Shown in pieces: positions 24,463 to 38,565 of a DNA stretch of 64,000 bases (its first letter is position 1; each line of letters starts with the position of its first letter). The stretch lies in assembly GCA_947247005.1 (NCBI GenBank), contig OX365949.1, positions 3,172,001 to 3,236,000 of the forward strand. Direction: 5' to 3'. The notes under the pieces are model-generated. The model did not search any database and was not told where the DNA came from. It was given only the letters and a program-made list of their open reading frames with translations. Source of the stretch: Spisula solida (lineage: Eukaryota; Mollusca; Bivalvia; Venerida; Mactridae). Both the position numbers and the translations under genes were made by a program.

Positions 24463-24556
24463 GAGTATATTAAGTCAGACAGGGAAGGCAGCACTCAACT
24501 TAACCAGCCGAGCACGGAAAACATTAAAAACACACAAAGCACAATGCCCAACTAAA
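24463..24556 (-). mobile_element. Penelope-like terminal fragment
   Basis: The stretch AGTCAGACAGGGAAGGCAGC through CAACTTAACCAGCCGAGCAC to CACACAAAGCAC repeats the outermost 90 bp of the blocks at 23222 and 43213. With those blocks and 17095 it makes four copies of this terminus in the window. Confidence 0.65.
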
Positions 24557-25291
24557 CAAGCGCAGATCCGCCCAAGTCCAAGCTGTCGAAAAGTATAATA
24601 AATTATAACTACAAATGTAGTTGAATGACCCAGTAGAAAAGGCGGTTACTACAAGTACTTGTCAAAGATGGTTGTCGGAAGACGGTATACACTTTCATTG
24701 GGCCAAATTGATACATGACGGTAGGACTTTGTAGCTGTTAAATTAAATATTTCTTGTGTTTGTCATTATGGCATGCGCTTGTTTGTGATTTTCCTTTTTT
24801 GTGTTCCTTTATTTGGCTTCCGTGCTCAGCTCTTTCTTTTCGACCAGATGTTTATTGGCCTTTTACAACGTTACCCTACAGACTAGATTTGTTATGCAGG
24901 ATGGCACACCTTTCAGCAGTTCCATTTTTGGTGTTCGCGTATTGAAGGATTACAGTAGCATAGACGTATCTGTTTGAATTGATAATAAAGGCGCTGCTCT
25001 CCAGATACCATCGAACCAACTTTCGTGAAAGATGTTAAAGCCGTTAGAAATGGTTTGAAAAAATATTTAGATAAAGTATACTTTCCATTGAAAACGCTAC
25101 ACTGAAAATCACAGTTTTTATTGCACATTTAACTATGTCAAAATATGTTACGAAACGGTTACTGTTTTTTCGATGGAGCTACACAAGTACGCTCTTGTTA
25201 TAGGTGTCATCGAATTTTCACTAGAAGTCCTCAAGATGTACTGACAATACAGCACTAAGCAACATGTGCAGTGGTTTCCAAATATATATAT
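24557..25291. other. Unassigned DNA
   Basis: Short frames at 24754-24945 (plus) and 24913-25128 (minus) show no domain or repeat similarity that I recognise. Nothing else is supported. Confidence 0.5.
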
Positions 25292-26114
25292 ACTTAGTAC
25301 ATCTAGAAACGCAACGTTTTTATCCCCGATTTTTTCTTACTTGTATTGTACATGTATATTTGAATTTTGTGTAGTAGTGGTGTATACTCATGTAGAAACT
25401 TGGCCATCATCCAAATTTTATCGATCGTGTAACGTAAATCCCGTGCGCCGATAAAATCCCAAAAAGCATGATTTCCACGTGCACCGTTTACGCATGAACA
25501 ATTTTGAATGAATTGCATCGAACTTTTTGTAAAGTTTGCTAATAAAAAGAAAATCACAAAAGAAGTGGCATATGTTCCGGAATAACAATGCCACGATTGT
25601 CCGAACATGAGCGAAATAAGGCCATGTGGATGACGGTTAAATTGTCATGCACCAAACATTTCTCGTCTAGAGACACGCTACCAACACACTGACACAATTT
25701 GCGACCCCCCCAAGTTCAGGTCATACTTGCGTAACAAGTCTCCCACAGGACGAGTAAGACAGCGTGAAACAGCTCCAGACCAGGCTCACAACTGCTGCCG
25801 ACAGTGCTCAACAACTTGTTGGACATCATGAATAAGTAATTAATCAATATTTGATCGATATTTTACCTATTCACCTAAAACAACGATTTCGAAAAAATAG
25901 CGATTTTATCATTTTTTGTTCCGTTTTTTTTTTCAGCCGCACTATACACCAAAACCACTACTCTGCATCTAACTGTATTTCAATGTAATAAAATGTTACA
26001 GCTGTACTGATAATGCAATACAACAGCATCAAGTAAATGTAGTTTGATTGTCTAGCATCAGGTTGAAAAAATATTGACAGGATACCCAGTGTTGCGTTTC
26101 TAGATGTACTCAGT
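25292..26114 (+). mobile_element. Tc1/mariner-like element remnant, 823 bp
   Basis: Terminal inverted repeats of 24 bp (25292-25315 and 26091-26114) read ACTKAGTACATCTAGAAACG plus CAAC and differ at one position. Inside lies the start of a Tc1/mariner-type transposase. At 823 bp the element is much shorter than the usual autonomous length of about 1.3 kb or more, so most of the catalytic domain is deleted. Flanks are AT-rich (TATATATA and TTTATA), so a TA target duplication cannot be judged. Confidence 0.75.
25588..25830 (+). pseudogene. Tc1/mariner transposase N-terminal relic
   Basis: An ATG at 25588 opens MPRLSEHERNKAMWM, the typical start of a helix-turn-helix domain in this transposase family. 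After about 35 codons a stop and frame changes appear. Downstream, fragments resembling the second DNA-binding module can be read in another frame: CVTSLPQDE, then QTRLTTAADSAQQLVG. The DDE/D catalytic region is absent. It is inactive; its value is in naming the element that the surrounding inverted repeats bound. Confidence 0.65.
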
Positions 26115-29100
26115 TTATAAAATATATATAATTATAAAAGCATGTTACATAGAAGAGTCTAATACATATAAATGACACCATTCAATTTTGTATTTGACGC
26201 ATCTTATATGTAGGCCTACATCTATCTAAAGTACATGGTATTTACGATAAACATCAGCAACATTGCATGAGATGGGGTATGGGTAATGTTCCTAAACATC
26301 GTTATAACGTTTATAATACTAATAATGTTGTTATTTCTTCAAACACTGTTTTAAAAGAACCACATTCACAATGCCTTATTCAAGTTTAACAACGGCAGAT
26401 GCGCTTTGTGGTAGTTCATCGTACGAACACATTATTTTCGACACATTGACATCCGAATCATCTTGATGAATTTCTCACAACACAATACAGTATTATTTAT
26501 GGTATGATGAGCGCGATAGGTAGTTTTGAATATCATACATTCTTAGATAGTTAAATATGCAGGTTTGTCTTTGTAGACCCATATGGTCTGGTACAAAAGT
26601 CAGCAGAGACAATTCAACTTGACACATTTACTGTGACAGCAGAGGCTCATTTTGAAATTATGGTTTTAGCGAAACAATGGAGATGTATTTTGTCAGAATA
26701 TAATATGATGTATTTATGAGATTGTAATGGCGCTTCGGCTTCTAGGAAAGATATTGTTTTAATATAGTTCATAAGTTTGGCATTGTTATTAAATAACTGT
26801 CTTTGTAAGATTCGTGTGAACTAACACTTCAGGTTCTTAAAATTTTGTGAATAAAATCATGAACTATGTTTGTAGAAATGTCTTAAAACACAACATCTAA
26901 TTTACAAACTATATATAACTTGTATGAAATATTAAAAATTAAAAACGCATACATCTGCATATCATTTGATCAAATTGTAAAATTTATTTACAGCAAAGCG
27001 TTATATAAGAGTTTCTCCTTTTGCATAAACAATCAATATTTTTGCAGAAACAACATTATGTTGGTTAGTATAGTAATGTCAATGTCTTTATTATTTACAG
27101 CATCAACATCTCCGACATAATGCACCTATTGTTTAATTGCAGTAAACACGCAAGTAAGAACATTCATCACAACCCTGTAGTTTAAAAATACTTTATTACA
27201 ATATTATAATATTATTATTTATTATAGCATTAGTTAAGAAAGAAGAGATAACAATATGACAAAGGTTTAAAACTTTATGATATTTGCCCGAACTACAATG
27301 GCTATGCCTATAATCATTATATGATTGGTTGTTTTCGAGAACATGTTTTCGAAAACAACAAATGCAATTTGAAATGTCAATGCCCTTTGCGTATTTTATA
27401 TCATGATAGACTCGAGAATAATTGAACAGAATATGATAAAATTGCGTGAAGTGAATGTCACTATTATACAGAAATATTGAATAACATAGAATATTGTTAG
27501 ACCAAAAATGCAAGTCGAGAGTTCAAGAATATATATACATGTACATATAAAAGGACATAGTGGCAATTCTATACAAATCTATGTAGTAGAGTTTGATATG
27601 TTCACCGTAACATGCAATCATGCCGCTCCAATTGTACGTGGCTTTCACCTATGTTACTTCAAATCGAATGATATCGTGGCTGTTATACCTTTGACCATTG
27701 TTATACCAAACCAAACAGTATTGTGGCGTCTACTATTGTCGTGTAGCTTTGTCCACTGTTTCTCCTGACTTTTTTGCGTTTGACTGAGACAGTCGTAGCG
27801 CGTGGCCATTCGGTGTTATCCCTGTCTAACTGGCCAATGGTCTCTGGCTTCGAGGGAAGAGACAGAAAGTTTGTATGAAACAACTAATTCGTGCACTGCC
27901 GTAGCATTTTCCGAATATACCTCTTTGTTGTTTTACGTTTCCGGTGTATACATGTAGCAGCGATACACGCGAAACTAGATCTGAGTTTCCAAACTTATAC
28001 CCAATCAAATGACACAGTGACTTACACCAATGGTACTCTTATGGTAAGTGTGTCTTTGATCATTGTAATGCCAAATAAACTGATAACCAGGCTAGGGATA
28101 GTGTTGCTTTAGTAACTTTTAAAAACAGTATATTATGCCACACCATATTGAACCAATGTTGTCACCTCTACAGACGCTGTACCTTTGTACCTTAGTAAGT
28201 TAAATATATGGGCACATGGTCATACGCTTTGCTTATGTTTGAACAATCACCTGGCACATTGCAAGTGAACACGGCTTCAGTAACAGCCGTGACAGCATCA
28301 TAACGTCACATAATTATTTAAATTGACACGCGAACTTAAATGCAACCACTTTTGAACTAGATTGAAGAGGAATGGTAAGTATCTTCCTTTAGCCAAACCT
28401 GCCACTGTGATATATTTCCCTTACGTTATGACATAGTCAACCGATTCACGTACGTAAATAAAAAGCGTCATACAAGTTTACGTAATGTAGCTTAGTATCC
28501 AGCTACGGTGTCTATTACAGTGGTAAGTATTATGATGTAAAATGATTTATAGTAACTTGATTATACATTCATTATCGACCGCATTGTGCATCAAAACGAT
28601 TTTAGAAGCAACACATTGCATACAAATGGCGCTAACAAAAAACGAAACAGACACAGTTTTTAGTCTGAATGATAAAGAGATGCGCGTCGTGTAAAGTTGC
28701 ACGAGAGCAGGTTTAAAGGGACAATAGATAAATGCTGGATAAATGAAATTACATAAGTCGTATAGAATGACACTCTTACAGATATCTCAATAACTGTTCA
28801 GTGCATTTTTATCAAATTTAGTAATCATAGTCAAAATAGATTCATGTAACTGCGTGTAAAATTGGGATTTTTACTTTCATATGGGACGATTTAATGGCAT
28901 CAGTAACATTACTGTTGGATATACCCTCGTATAATGTAATTAAAACTATTTTATGACCGAGAAGACATCGGCATATCTGAGAGAAATTTATACTAATATT
29001 TAACTTTCTCAATTTTCTCCTGGATAAGTCTGTGGTCGTTATCTAAGTGAAAGTGACGTCATGGAAATTTCACTGCGACGTCTAGATAGGTGGATGATAC

Positions 29101-29330
29101 TTTTGAAACCTCACCAATATCAAACTAATGGACTATTTTGAATGTAGTCAAATAGTGCAATTTGTTTGGTTTTCTATGTTCGGGTTTAATGGCGCTTCTC
29201 AACACTATTTCACTTATTTACGGCGGCCGATTCGTCTAACGGGTTCTCCTGTACTATATGCCTACCCTCATTTCTAAAGGAACCCACAACTTCCTCATGC
29301 AACATTGTTGTCCTTTTTCACGGAGAGGTA
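26115..29330. other. Unassigned AT-rich DNA
   Basis: There is no gene evidence. A weak, diverged repeat links about 27690-27760 with 28045-28115. Short frames at 27508-27768, 27891-28112 and their antisense partners have no recognisable domain. Confidence 0.5.
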
Positions 29331-29335
29331 TGACT

Positions 29336-29405
29336 TGCCCGACTGGGAATCGAAACCGAAGAGCTGGGTTACAAATCTAGCGCACTTACATCTGCACGGC
29401 CACGG
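29336..29405 (-). other. tRNA-like sequence (SINE-head-like)
   Basis: On the minus strand A-box-like TGGCCGTGCAG (29392-29402, one mismatch) and B-box-like GGTTTCGATTCCC (29345-29357) are about 34 bp apart. The body does not clearly match the SINE family at 15126, 37752 and 50733. It is probably another tRNA-derived repeat. Confidence 0.45.
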
Positions 29406-30799
29406 TTTAATTTTTTTAAACACTCGATAAGTAATCAGCAATGGCTTAACCCTTCAAAAATGAAATGCCAAACACATGGCAATCCTTTGCAACTTTAGGA
29501 CCATGTTTTGCAATATCATGCAAACAATTGTAACTGTCACTATCAAACCCACAACTCTTTTTTTTATTCAAAACCGGATAAGACATAGGATTACGTATGA
29601 GTTATACCGGATCGGGCTTAAAACAACTGCGGTTCGTAATTATGCGCCGTGACATACAACATATTTGTACCAATCATTCAGAATGTATTTCTTAGTTTTT
29701 TTAGCGTGCTAAATGTTACGGTGCACGTACGCTGCATGGATTGCACTTGCAGTACAATTTAAACAAACGTTGGAGTTGGACTTTTGCCCAAAACGTCGAT
29801 AAACGTCGGTCCAAACGTTACATAGCTTAACCATTCAACCACTCAAATAAGTACAATCACCATTCAGCTGCGTTCAGCTAAAATCGCTCTTGTTCCTTTT
29901 GATATTGCCATTGCGTGTGGACATCGTGGTTACACGGTCACACGTGTATAAATGCACGTGTTTATGTTCGATTTACACAAACCTGAGGTATTTCTGACAT
30001 ACCAGGCCAAGTAGACTGGGGGAGGGAACAACTGATCGCCAAATGAAGTCACCAAACGTCACGTGAGGTCGGAGCGCGTTTATTGGCAGCCACAAGTTTT
30101 ATGATGTGGTCAGACAAGATAGGAGACAAACCGTACGTTATACCTATCCTGCAGTCGTCTAGTCACCAAGCCAAATTACATGTATAACTAATCATATTTG
30201 AAATTTCATTGACAGAACGGCTTGTTTGCATCTATCTGACTGAATCAAACATTCGTGACATTGATTACAGCGGTAGTTTTATTATGCTAACATTCAATAA
30301 ATGTATCAATGTAAAGATAAAATATCATACAAAGCAAACCGCAGGTATTTGACTTCATGACATCATCAAATCGTGTGGACTACTATGCGGTAAATGTTAT
30401 TAAATATTTGCTTATATTATAGGTTACTAGTATTCTAGAACATATTTAAGTAATGACGTAATTCAACCGACCTACTATCCGACGATTGAAGATTTGCACG
30501 AAAGCGAAAATGTCCTTAACTGGAATTAGTCAATTTGACCTGATCTTTTTAAATCCTATCAAAATAAATCCTGATTTCGTAAAAATATCTTGAATGCGCA
30601 CATCATCATTTCCAAAGACCTTTGATACGTTGTAGATGTCGATTGAGTGCTCCTTCCGTTTTTAGAGGACATTGTATAAAGTACTGATATATCACGTTAA
30701 TATTAACGAACTGGTAACACTATTGAGTAATATTAGAGATCTCTGCTATATATTGACGTTTACTTCATCTTATTGATGCGTGTGTTGGTTGCATCAATG
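29406..30799. other. Unassigned DNA with a CACGTG pair
   Basis: Around 29940-29960, ACACGTGT, TATAAA and GCACGTGT follow each other, and a further CACGTGA lies near 30060. An E-box-flanked TATA-like word could mark a promoter, but no coding region starts nearby. Otherwise nothing is recognised. Confidence 0.4.
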
Positions 30800-31639
30800 T
30801 TTTTTTGTGTCAAAATGGCCTCATTTTTATATACTGCTATATTATGATTGTACAAGCAGTATAAAAAATGTCAAAAAGTGTCCATGTAATAGAGTCTATA
30901 TGATTGACAATTATCTTCCGCAAAATAAGTCTAGCAACATACAATGTATTTAAAATATGAGACTAAGAGTAAACATTAGTTATTTTGACCTAAAATGGAT
31001 AATTACGGAAACATGTATGTTGCAACTGCAAGCCGTTTCTTTCATTTGAACTGGTGGCCTAAAATGTGTGACACTCGAAGTTGACTTGAATTTGATATAG
31101 AAGAGAGTTTTCATAAAGTTTCATACAATCGGGTAACACCCATAGGGTCTGTATCGACTCACTGGACTCTCATTCACTAGATATAGATATCAGGGAAATG
31201 ACTAGTATCGAAATTGTGACACCACCAACTTTACAAACAGTCGTGTAATTTTTCCAACATGGACATTAATCAAATAGCGTTTTCTCCAGTAGCAAGCTTA
31301 GACATTTATCTTCGAGATATAACCAATCTTATGTCAAAATGTATCGCACGCGAGCCGTTACAAATGCATACAAGTCATGTTGAAAATATACTGAAAAATA
31401 AAATCTGGACATGAACATGGACAGGCCCTTACCATACTAAAGGGCTCTTCATGCAGGATTGGCGACAAAAACAACGACATGGTTGGATGAGCGTATAACA
31501 ACTTAAACTATAACCAAAATATCACTTCTGAAAAGTAACACAGGCGCTAGTGCGGTCATTTCATCATTTTGAAATCTAAAAATGTTCATTCGTATTCCAT
31601 TGAGCTAAACTGATACGCAGACAATCACGCTCTTTCCGT

Positions 31640-31925
31640 CCAAAATATTGTCTAGAACTTGGGCATTTATGGTAGAACAGTAAATGATTCCAAAATAATG
31701 TCTAGAACTTGAGCATTTATGGTAGAACAGTTAATGATTCCAAGATAATGTCTAGAACTTGAACATTTATGGTAGAACAGTAAATGATTCCAAGATAATG
31801 TCTAGAACTTGAACATTTATGGTAGAACAGTAAATGATTCCAAAATTAAGTCTAGAACTTGAGCATTTATGATAGAACAGTTAATGATTCCAAATTAATG
31901 TCTAGAACTTGAACATTTACGGTAG
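31640..31925. repeat. 50-bp minisatellite, six units (copy C)
   Basis: Units of 50 bp begin TCTAGAACTTGRRCATTTAT and continue GGTAGAACAGTAAATGATTC. Six successive units with few changes are seen. Copy D has about four more diverged units at 41466-41655, so the array predates the duplication and its unit number has changed since. Confidence 0.9.
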
Positions 31926-32719
31926 GTCTGCACACAATAAGAACCTTTAGACCGACGTTATAATTATGCGCATCATGCACGTTCTTATTTAGAATTATCA
32001 ATTCAAATTTACCGCGTTTAAGAATATAGGTGTACAGTCAGCAGTACGTTAGTGTATTATAAATGAGGTCACGTGACATAAAACAGGTTTAAACTTTCTC
32101 ACGAAGAGGATTCATTCAAGTTTTGTTGTATATTTTTGCGTAGATTTATCACTTTTATAGGTTTATTCAAGAAAAGCGTTTGTGACTCACTTGCCCCAGA
32201 CAGGGGTTGGAGTTGGTCTCCAACACTATTGACAGATGTTGTTGAAAAGTGTTGAAAATAGTGGTTATATAAAGATTTACATAAAATTCATCCAAAGCCA
32301 ATTAGATATGCTCTAAAGATAAAATATATACTATGATAATATTGCTGAATAAAGATTTATTAAAAATATAATTCATATTCTAAAACCGCAACAGTAGTCC
32401 ATAAGACTTAGTCAGCGAGTAGTTTATAAATGAATTACGGTTGCTGTGAAATTTAACGCTAGCAATTATGAGATATATCAACTCACCACAGGAGTTCATA
32501 TTTTATGTATACAAGTTTGTATAGATAAAAGAGATGTTTTGATTCAGAAGGTCATGTGACTTGTCCCCGTGGTCAGGTAGGTTAGTCATAGTTGCCCGGA
32601 TGGTATGGTAAAGGTCAAACTGATATTGTACCTACTGTTAAATAATTTATTCCTGGATATATAGGTTGGATTTGATTATAAACTTATTAAATTGTGTTTT
32701 CGAGAATTCGTAAATGAAT

Positions 32720-33110
32720 GGGTGTTACAGTTTCGGAGAAACATTTATGCACCCAATCTATGATGAGGTTTATATTGCTATGCACAAGTCGGTCAGTTGA
32801 CATTTGTGGTCGTCAGTCGGTAAACTAAACTGTTTCCAATCAATAATTCAAGAATGCATAGTTCTTGGCTCCTGAAACTTTACATGGAGGTCGGACACTA
32901 ACTGAAGATGATCATTATCGATTTTAAGGTCAAGGTCAGTTTGACATATAACATTAATGGAAATACCAAAAGGCTTCCGCCCAATAACAGTTACTGAAGA
33001 ACAGATTGGGCCCAGAATTTTCTAATTTTAAGTGGTTGCCTCTGGTTGGTCACCATTCGATGGTTGACCCTTATTGATTTTGAGGTCAAAGTTAAAGGTC
33101 GCGATGACTA
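32720..33110. repeat. AGGTCA-rich dispersed-type sequence
   Basis: AAGGTCAAGGTCAG, GAGGTCAAAGTTAAAGGTC and TGGTTGGTCACC words recur. The matching part of copy D (42690-42910) keeps the same pattern. Such AGGTCA-rich stretches look like an old dispersed repeat. They also resemble nuclear-receptor half sites, without evidence of use. Confidence 0.35.
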
Positions 33111-36100
33111 TTATCACGACTGACAATTGCACTGCCATGAGGACTATCATAATTTACAAACGTCTCTTGTTATAACACACACCACGGGATCGACTTATTG
33201 TGGGTAGCCACCTTGTCGATAAAATACAACGAAAATTAATTCGATCGATCGAAAAAGAATCATGCTATACAGTTAGTACGTGTTTTGTGACGATCAGTTG
33301 GTCAGGTGATCGTATGTACTTGATAGTTTTAATTATAACACTATTTCCCGAATTGCCCATCGGTATAGCCTTTGCGATTTTGTTTCCATTATTAACGACG
33401 TTGTACTGTGTTTAATGCAGAATTTGGCAACACTACATCACTTATCCTACATTGTCTATACAGACAAACGTGTCAATGAAGACCACATATGGAAATAAAA
33501 AAATGTCGTATACGTTGTCAAGAAGGTCTCCATTAACAGGGCAAATGCCATGTTGAACATGATCATATAGCATGTATAATTAGTTGTCTTTAAAGACATG
33601 ATTTGTAATAAATGATCCTTGTGCACAGGCGGTATATTTGTTCACAGGTTAGACAGTATAGTTTACTAGCAACGGACATCTTCCCCTGCGTGACTCAGAG
33701 GTAGAACATAAATGACAAGATGTTTAAATATGGGTAAAGATGGCGATTAAGTGATATAATGTGTGCAGTCAACCACTTTGGCTTGTATTCGCGTCACCAA
33801 ACAACTTGTCTCCGGTAGAAGGATAAGGGTTCGATCATAGACTGCGACATACCAAATTTGTTAAACTGGTTTTGGTAATACTATACTGTTTACTTAAATT
33901 ATAGTAACGTTTAGGTAAGGCAATCGTATTTGGCTGAAATACGATATTTTCTTACATAAGATAAACCGTTACGAGGCTTTAATTAGCTTGACGTCCTATT
34001 AAAGACACAGATTGGTGCAGAATTACGATATTTTTTCGGAAGGTGCAAAACGGTCTCGATGTAACACGAAGTCTTTTGTGGTCAAATGCTGAGATACGAG
34101 GTTTAGACTTTCCAGCGACGATGGACATACTTATATATAACTAGCTGTCAAATTTAAGTCAAATACGTATTCAACAAATGGTGTCTATAAAGTATAGACC
34201 GTGATGCACTCGTAGACTAGTAGTATGTACTTTGGACCTGCAAGGTATTCCCGTTAGTTTCATGGAATTTTGATGTTGTTGTTCAATTGCTGGAGGCCTT
34301 ATTTATTTCAATAGCAACAGTTGTGTCCCTCTTGTTTTATGAAATCATTATAGAACAATATTCCATTGTCTCTTAATTTGTTATTTATTTCAAATTTATA
34401 ATGCATGAGATGACGTTAGGCCAAAGATGAAGAAAAGTATGTTTATATATTCTAAACTATTTGTAATTTTAGTCTGCCGTGCATTTTCAATAAGTTACCA
34501 AATCATACCGCTACATCATTTAATCTGATTATTCGATTTCGTTGGTTTAGGTACTTATTAGTAAATATTATACTGCATGATAAAGTGAACGTATATGCGG
34601 ACGTACTCAATATCGGATACACGAAAATAAACTAGATTTGTATCAACATCCTCGCGAATATTAGCGAAAATGAAACTCTCGCGAAATGACGTGATTTACC
34701 AACACGTCTATGCTGCAACCCAATTTATTGTTCTCAAAGATTTATCAACAGCCTTCTTCAGGAGAACAAAATTATTTTTCGTAAACTACACGTTATAATG
34801 TTTAGGATGATAAAAACATAATTATGCTCGTAATTTGAAACATGTATCAAAGGTGGATTATTCGCGATCATTTTAATTCGCGGTCGAGTACATCCATGTC
34901 GTCAACAGAAATCAAAATCCCAAAAATAAAATGGATTTGTGTCAGAATAAGACATTGGCATGCATTATATAATTAACAAAAAAACAAGTGCCAGTGTCAA
35001 AGATATTCTATACACTTTGTTTTGCAAAATATGTAATATAATATTACATGAAACCATAGGCTGTTTTAGTACACAAACTCACACATTTTATAAGAGTTTC
35101 AACGTGTACATTTTACTGAATTTCCACGAAACCGGAACTCTGAGTAAACCGGGTTTTTGATCCGGTCCGGTCAGTATTCGGTTTTAAAGGAGTTTACAGG
35201 TATTTTAATCCCAAACATAAACTTCAGAATGGTAATTTCAAACTGCATTGTTATTGTAGTAATTAGATGTTGTACAATCATTCTTCATCACCAAAACCAC
35301 AATTGTTTCAACTTTAACTGATGGGCATAATAATAATGATAATTAAAATAATAAAATCATAATAGTTTTTATATTTTTATAGTCTTAAAGGTGAACGCTT
35401 ACATAAACATACATCTTCATTAAAATATACACCGTAAACAAGATGGCCGGGCTCGATCTGCAGCCTGGGACTGACTAATCACCACCGCTTTAATAGTGTA
35501 GTCTACTTAATATTCAGTAAAATTCACATTTCACAGTGAAGAAAAATTAGTCATCAAGATAAACAACAAGATTTAACGCACCAGTATATCATTTTAACGT
35601 TGAAAAGAGATCACACACTGGTTGTTATTACGGAGAAGTTTCATGCTACTTTGATGGAACGTCAGCATGTTTCTTTATAAGGAGTCACGTTCACGCGTCC
35701 AGTCATTGTACCTTACTCATATTTGGTACAGATTCATTGAGAATACGATGACGTTGATTAATTAACGAATTCAATTGTTAAACACAATTTTTATAAAGTA
35801 TAAGTTACCTCGTTCCTAAGGCTTTGGTTGTATATATTTTCGGTTTATATATAGACCCATTAGGTAAGTGACGCAGATTAGTAAGTTTATCTGAAAAGGC
35901 CATGAAATTTCCGCAACCGAGCCGGATAAACATTTACTCTACCCACGTCACTAACCTCTTATTCTATTTGTCGAGTCATTTAATCTGATTCGTAAGGGGG
36001 TCAAACTCGATACTCGCGTAACGTCATGTTTATTCAGTGACTTCATGATAAACAACGACGGCGGTCATCTTGATAGACGTCAAGACTGCAGACGCATGTA

Positions 36101-36149
36101 AGTCGTAAAAAATAATCGACCAACCGTTAGTCCATCTAGGATAGAAAAA

Positions 36150-36236
36150 CCTCACCCACGGGTATGGAAATTCAACCGGCGACTCTCATATAAGAAGCAG
36201 TTCGTCATATCACATGGCCAGTTGACGGTTTATTAG
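36150..36236 (-). other. tRNA-like relic (copy C)
   Basis: On the minus strand GCCATGTGATATGACGAAC and, about 30 bp later, GTCGCCGGTTGAATTTCC resemble a tRNA D arm and T arm. The same structure is at 47465-47550 in copy D, so it was present before the duplication. It is too degenerate for a functional tRNA. Confidence 0.35.
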
Positions 36237-37344
36237 AAGTCCCATGACCAGGCGACCTAATAAAGCAATGGTTTGAGGCACACTGTTATCCGGCTGATAT
36301 TGCCGGAAGTGACTGGATAAATGCGCTGATGCACGCTCTGCAAGTTTAAACAATGTTCTGTTCATTAGCCTTCACGACGAGAGTACATTAAAGAAGAGAA
36401 ATCCAGTTCACCATTTTCTTGCTAAGCACAAAGCAAGGAGAATTCTGGTACCATTTTTGTTTCGTGTTTTGTATGGCGCGGACATCAGGTGGGCGCTGTT
36501 TCAGAAAAAGGAAAATGCTAGCGAATTTTACATGAATACTGTAGTGCACATATTTTTTTGAAATTTACAGGTTGAATTTAGAAACCAATATCTGTTGTGC
36601 ATCGTAAAACAAAATGAGATTATAGTTTAAGAAAACGGTGTGTATGCGAATAACTCGACTGTGCTTCTTGTCGAATCAACTTTAAATGTTGATGTAGTGC
36701 AGTCAAATGTAAGAATACAAACAGATGTCTTAGTTTACCAAGCCGCGCTTTGATTAAAAGTCTAGAACCTGTTACCAAAAATTACTAACCCGTGGAGACT
36801 GTGACTTAAAGAGCAATTCATTTTGGCCTTTAATCAGAATAAAATCGCTTTTTAATTCGGTGATCATATAATTTAATTATACATCGTTGAAGTTTTATGC
36901 TTAGGCACGCGTCAGAGGTTGTTTAAACTTGTAGTTACATCAAGTCACAGTAACATATTGTAACACTTGCCTGTAACATGGTGACATAGTTTTGACAGGG
37001 TTTAAATACATGTGTTTTATTTAAGAAATGAAAATCTGTTCTCCTATTTTGTCGGTGGATAAAACACAGACAGGAGTTCGGATGCGGATGCCAGGTATAT
37101 TTTGTTGCGGTAATTATACACAGCTTGGATTCTTCTATGGGTGTATGGATTAATCCGCAGATCGTGTTAGAAATATGATTAATATCCTTACACTTTCTAT
37201 TTTAAAGTACGTAACGGCTGAACGTTTATTGTGACGTGTCACAGTGGACTTTTGAAGAGTAATTAACATGTACAACTTATATACTAACAATGAATATAGA
37301 TTAGGCTAATTATGAAATAATTGTTTGTGTCCGGCGTCCAAAGT

Positions 37345-37856
37345 AATGATGCTGAAGATGGCCTTTATTTGAGAGTCAGCTTTCTGCTGAAACCAAAGGG
37401 ATTCGACCCGAAAAAAATATCTTTCACATCTATACTATGAATATATAAGACAGGGATCTTTCTTTATGACTGGCCCTCATATACCCAACTCAACATTATG
37501 TTCAATATTTTAAACAAGCCGAATACAATCATTTAATTTGTACTGCACACTTCAAGACAATATAATATTATACATAAAAATACAACTTTTATCAATACAC
37601 GAACATAATGTCGCCTGTGTCGAGCATAGAATGTTCACAAAATGCGTAAAACCCGGTTTGACGACATAACCCTGCACAGACAGAAACTAGAAAACGGCCT
37701 TCGATAAAGAAGAGAAATCGTTATTTACGCACGATCTCAGGATATTAGTACGACGATTTTGGCTGAAACATGGCGGGCATATGTGTTCCTCTGCCCGTAT
37801 TTCAACCCGGGTCGCCAGATAAGTAAGTGCGCTAACCACTGGGCTACGGAGGCCAC
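37345..37856 (-). mobile_element. tRNA-derived SINE, copy 2 (interrupted)
   Basis: On the minus strand the head has a perfect A box TAGCCCAGTGG (37836-37846), TTATCTGGCGACCCG and a B-box-like GGGTTGAAATAC (37797-37808), then ATATGCCCGCCATGTTTCAG. A further 3' piece, TTTCAGCAGAAAGCTGACTC, is at about 37360-37385, so the copy seems split by unrelated DNA. The family matches 15126-15240 and 50733-50850. Copy D lacks it at the matching place. Confidence 0.6.
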
Positions 37857-38419
37857 ATGTAATCATTGAGGTAAGTTCTGTATGCCTATTGAAAAGAAGA
37901 ATATTCCCCGTACGCCTTTTGCCATCATGGAAAATGTCACCGTAGTCTCGGCTTCAGCTAAGAAGAGATAATAAATCTATGTTCAGTTCGAAAACATGTT
38001 TATATCAGGAAGCTGCAAACACACAGTTCGAAGGGATGTCCTTATAAAAAACGTATCTCTTGTATTTGCGTAACACACTTAGATCTACTCGTGTGATACG
38101 ATCCACTCATTTATACAAAGAATATGATCAAGTAAACACACAATCAAAACGTAAACATTTGATTATGTTATTGAAGCAAACTTATAACGATTTTCCTTTA
38201 AACAAATACATGCCCTAAATCCGGAATAACGACGCGCTAAGCACTAGGCCTGTGTAATTAGACGCATACTTCTAAAATAGATATTGAAACTAACTAGTCT
38301 AATACTGTAAAACACTTGAACAGAAGTACATATGGTCGATATGATGACAGGAGTGGTCGTAAGTTTGTATGTAATGCTTCAATACGGGCTGATGACCTTC
38401 ACGTGGTATGATGCACGCA

Positions 38420-38565
38420 CGCGAACAAGAATACCGTTAACATGGGCGAGCGCTACGTGGCGCTTTCCACGGGAGGTTATACATGCCTTCTATATTTAAT
38501 TTCAAACGGGGGTAACGGAATAAAGGCGCTCGGTAGCGCTTTCCTTAGGCAACGGACCCATGTCC
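38420..38565. repeat. Copy C-specific 140-bp block with AGCGCT palindromes
   Basis: Between GATGCACGCACGCGAACA and CCTCATG, copy C has about 140 bp that copy D lacks (D is continuous near 49925-49950). The block contains GCGAGCGCTACGTGGCGC and GGCGCTCGGTAGCGCTTTCC, two self-complementary words, and is richer in GC than its surroundings. It is probably a small foldback insertion. Deletion in D is the alternative. Confidence 0.45.

Noticed and set aside
29940..29965. E-box-flanked TATA word as a promoter
   Set aside because: No coding region or transcript feature follows; the motifs are short enough to occur by chance.
33200..33415. 71-codon frame with a hydrophobic C-terminus
   Set aside because: It opens with GTG, lies in a block missing from copy D, and hydrophobic stretches are frequent in AT-rich random frames.
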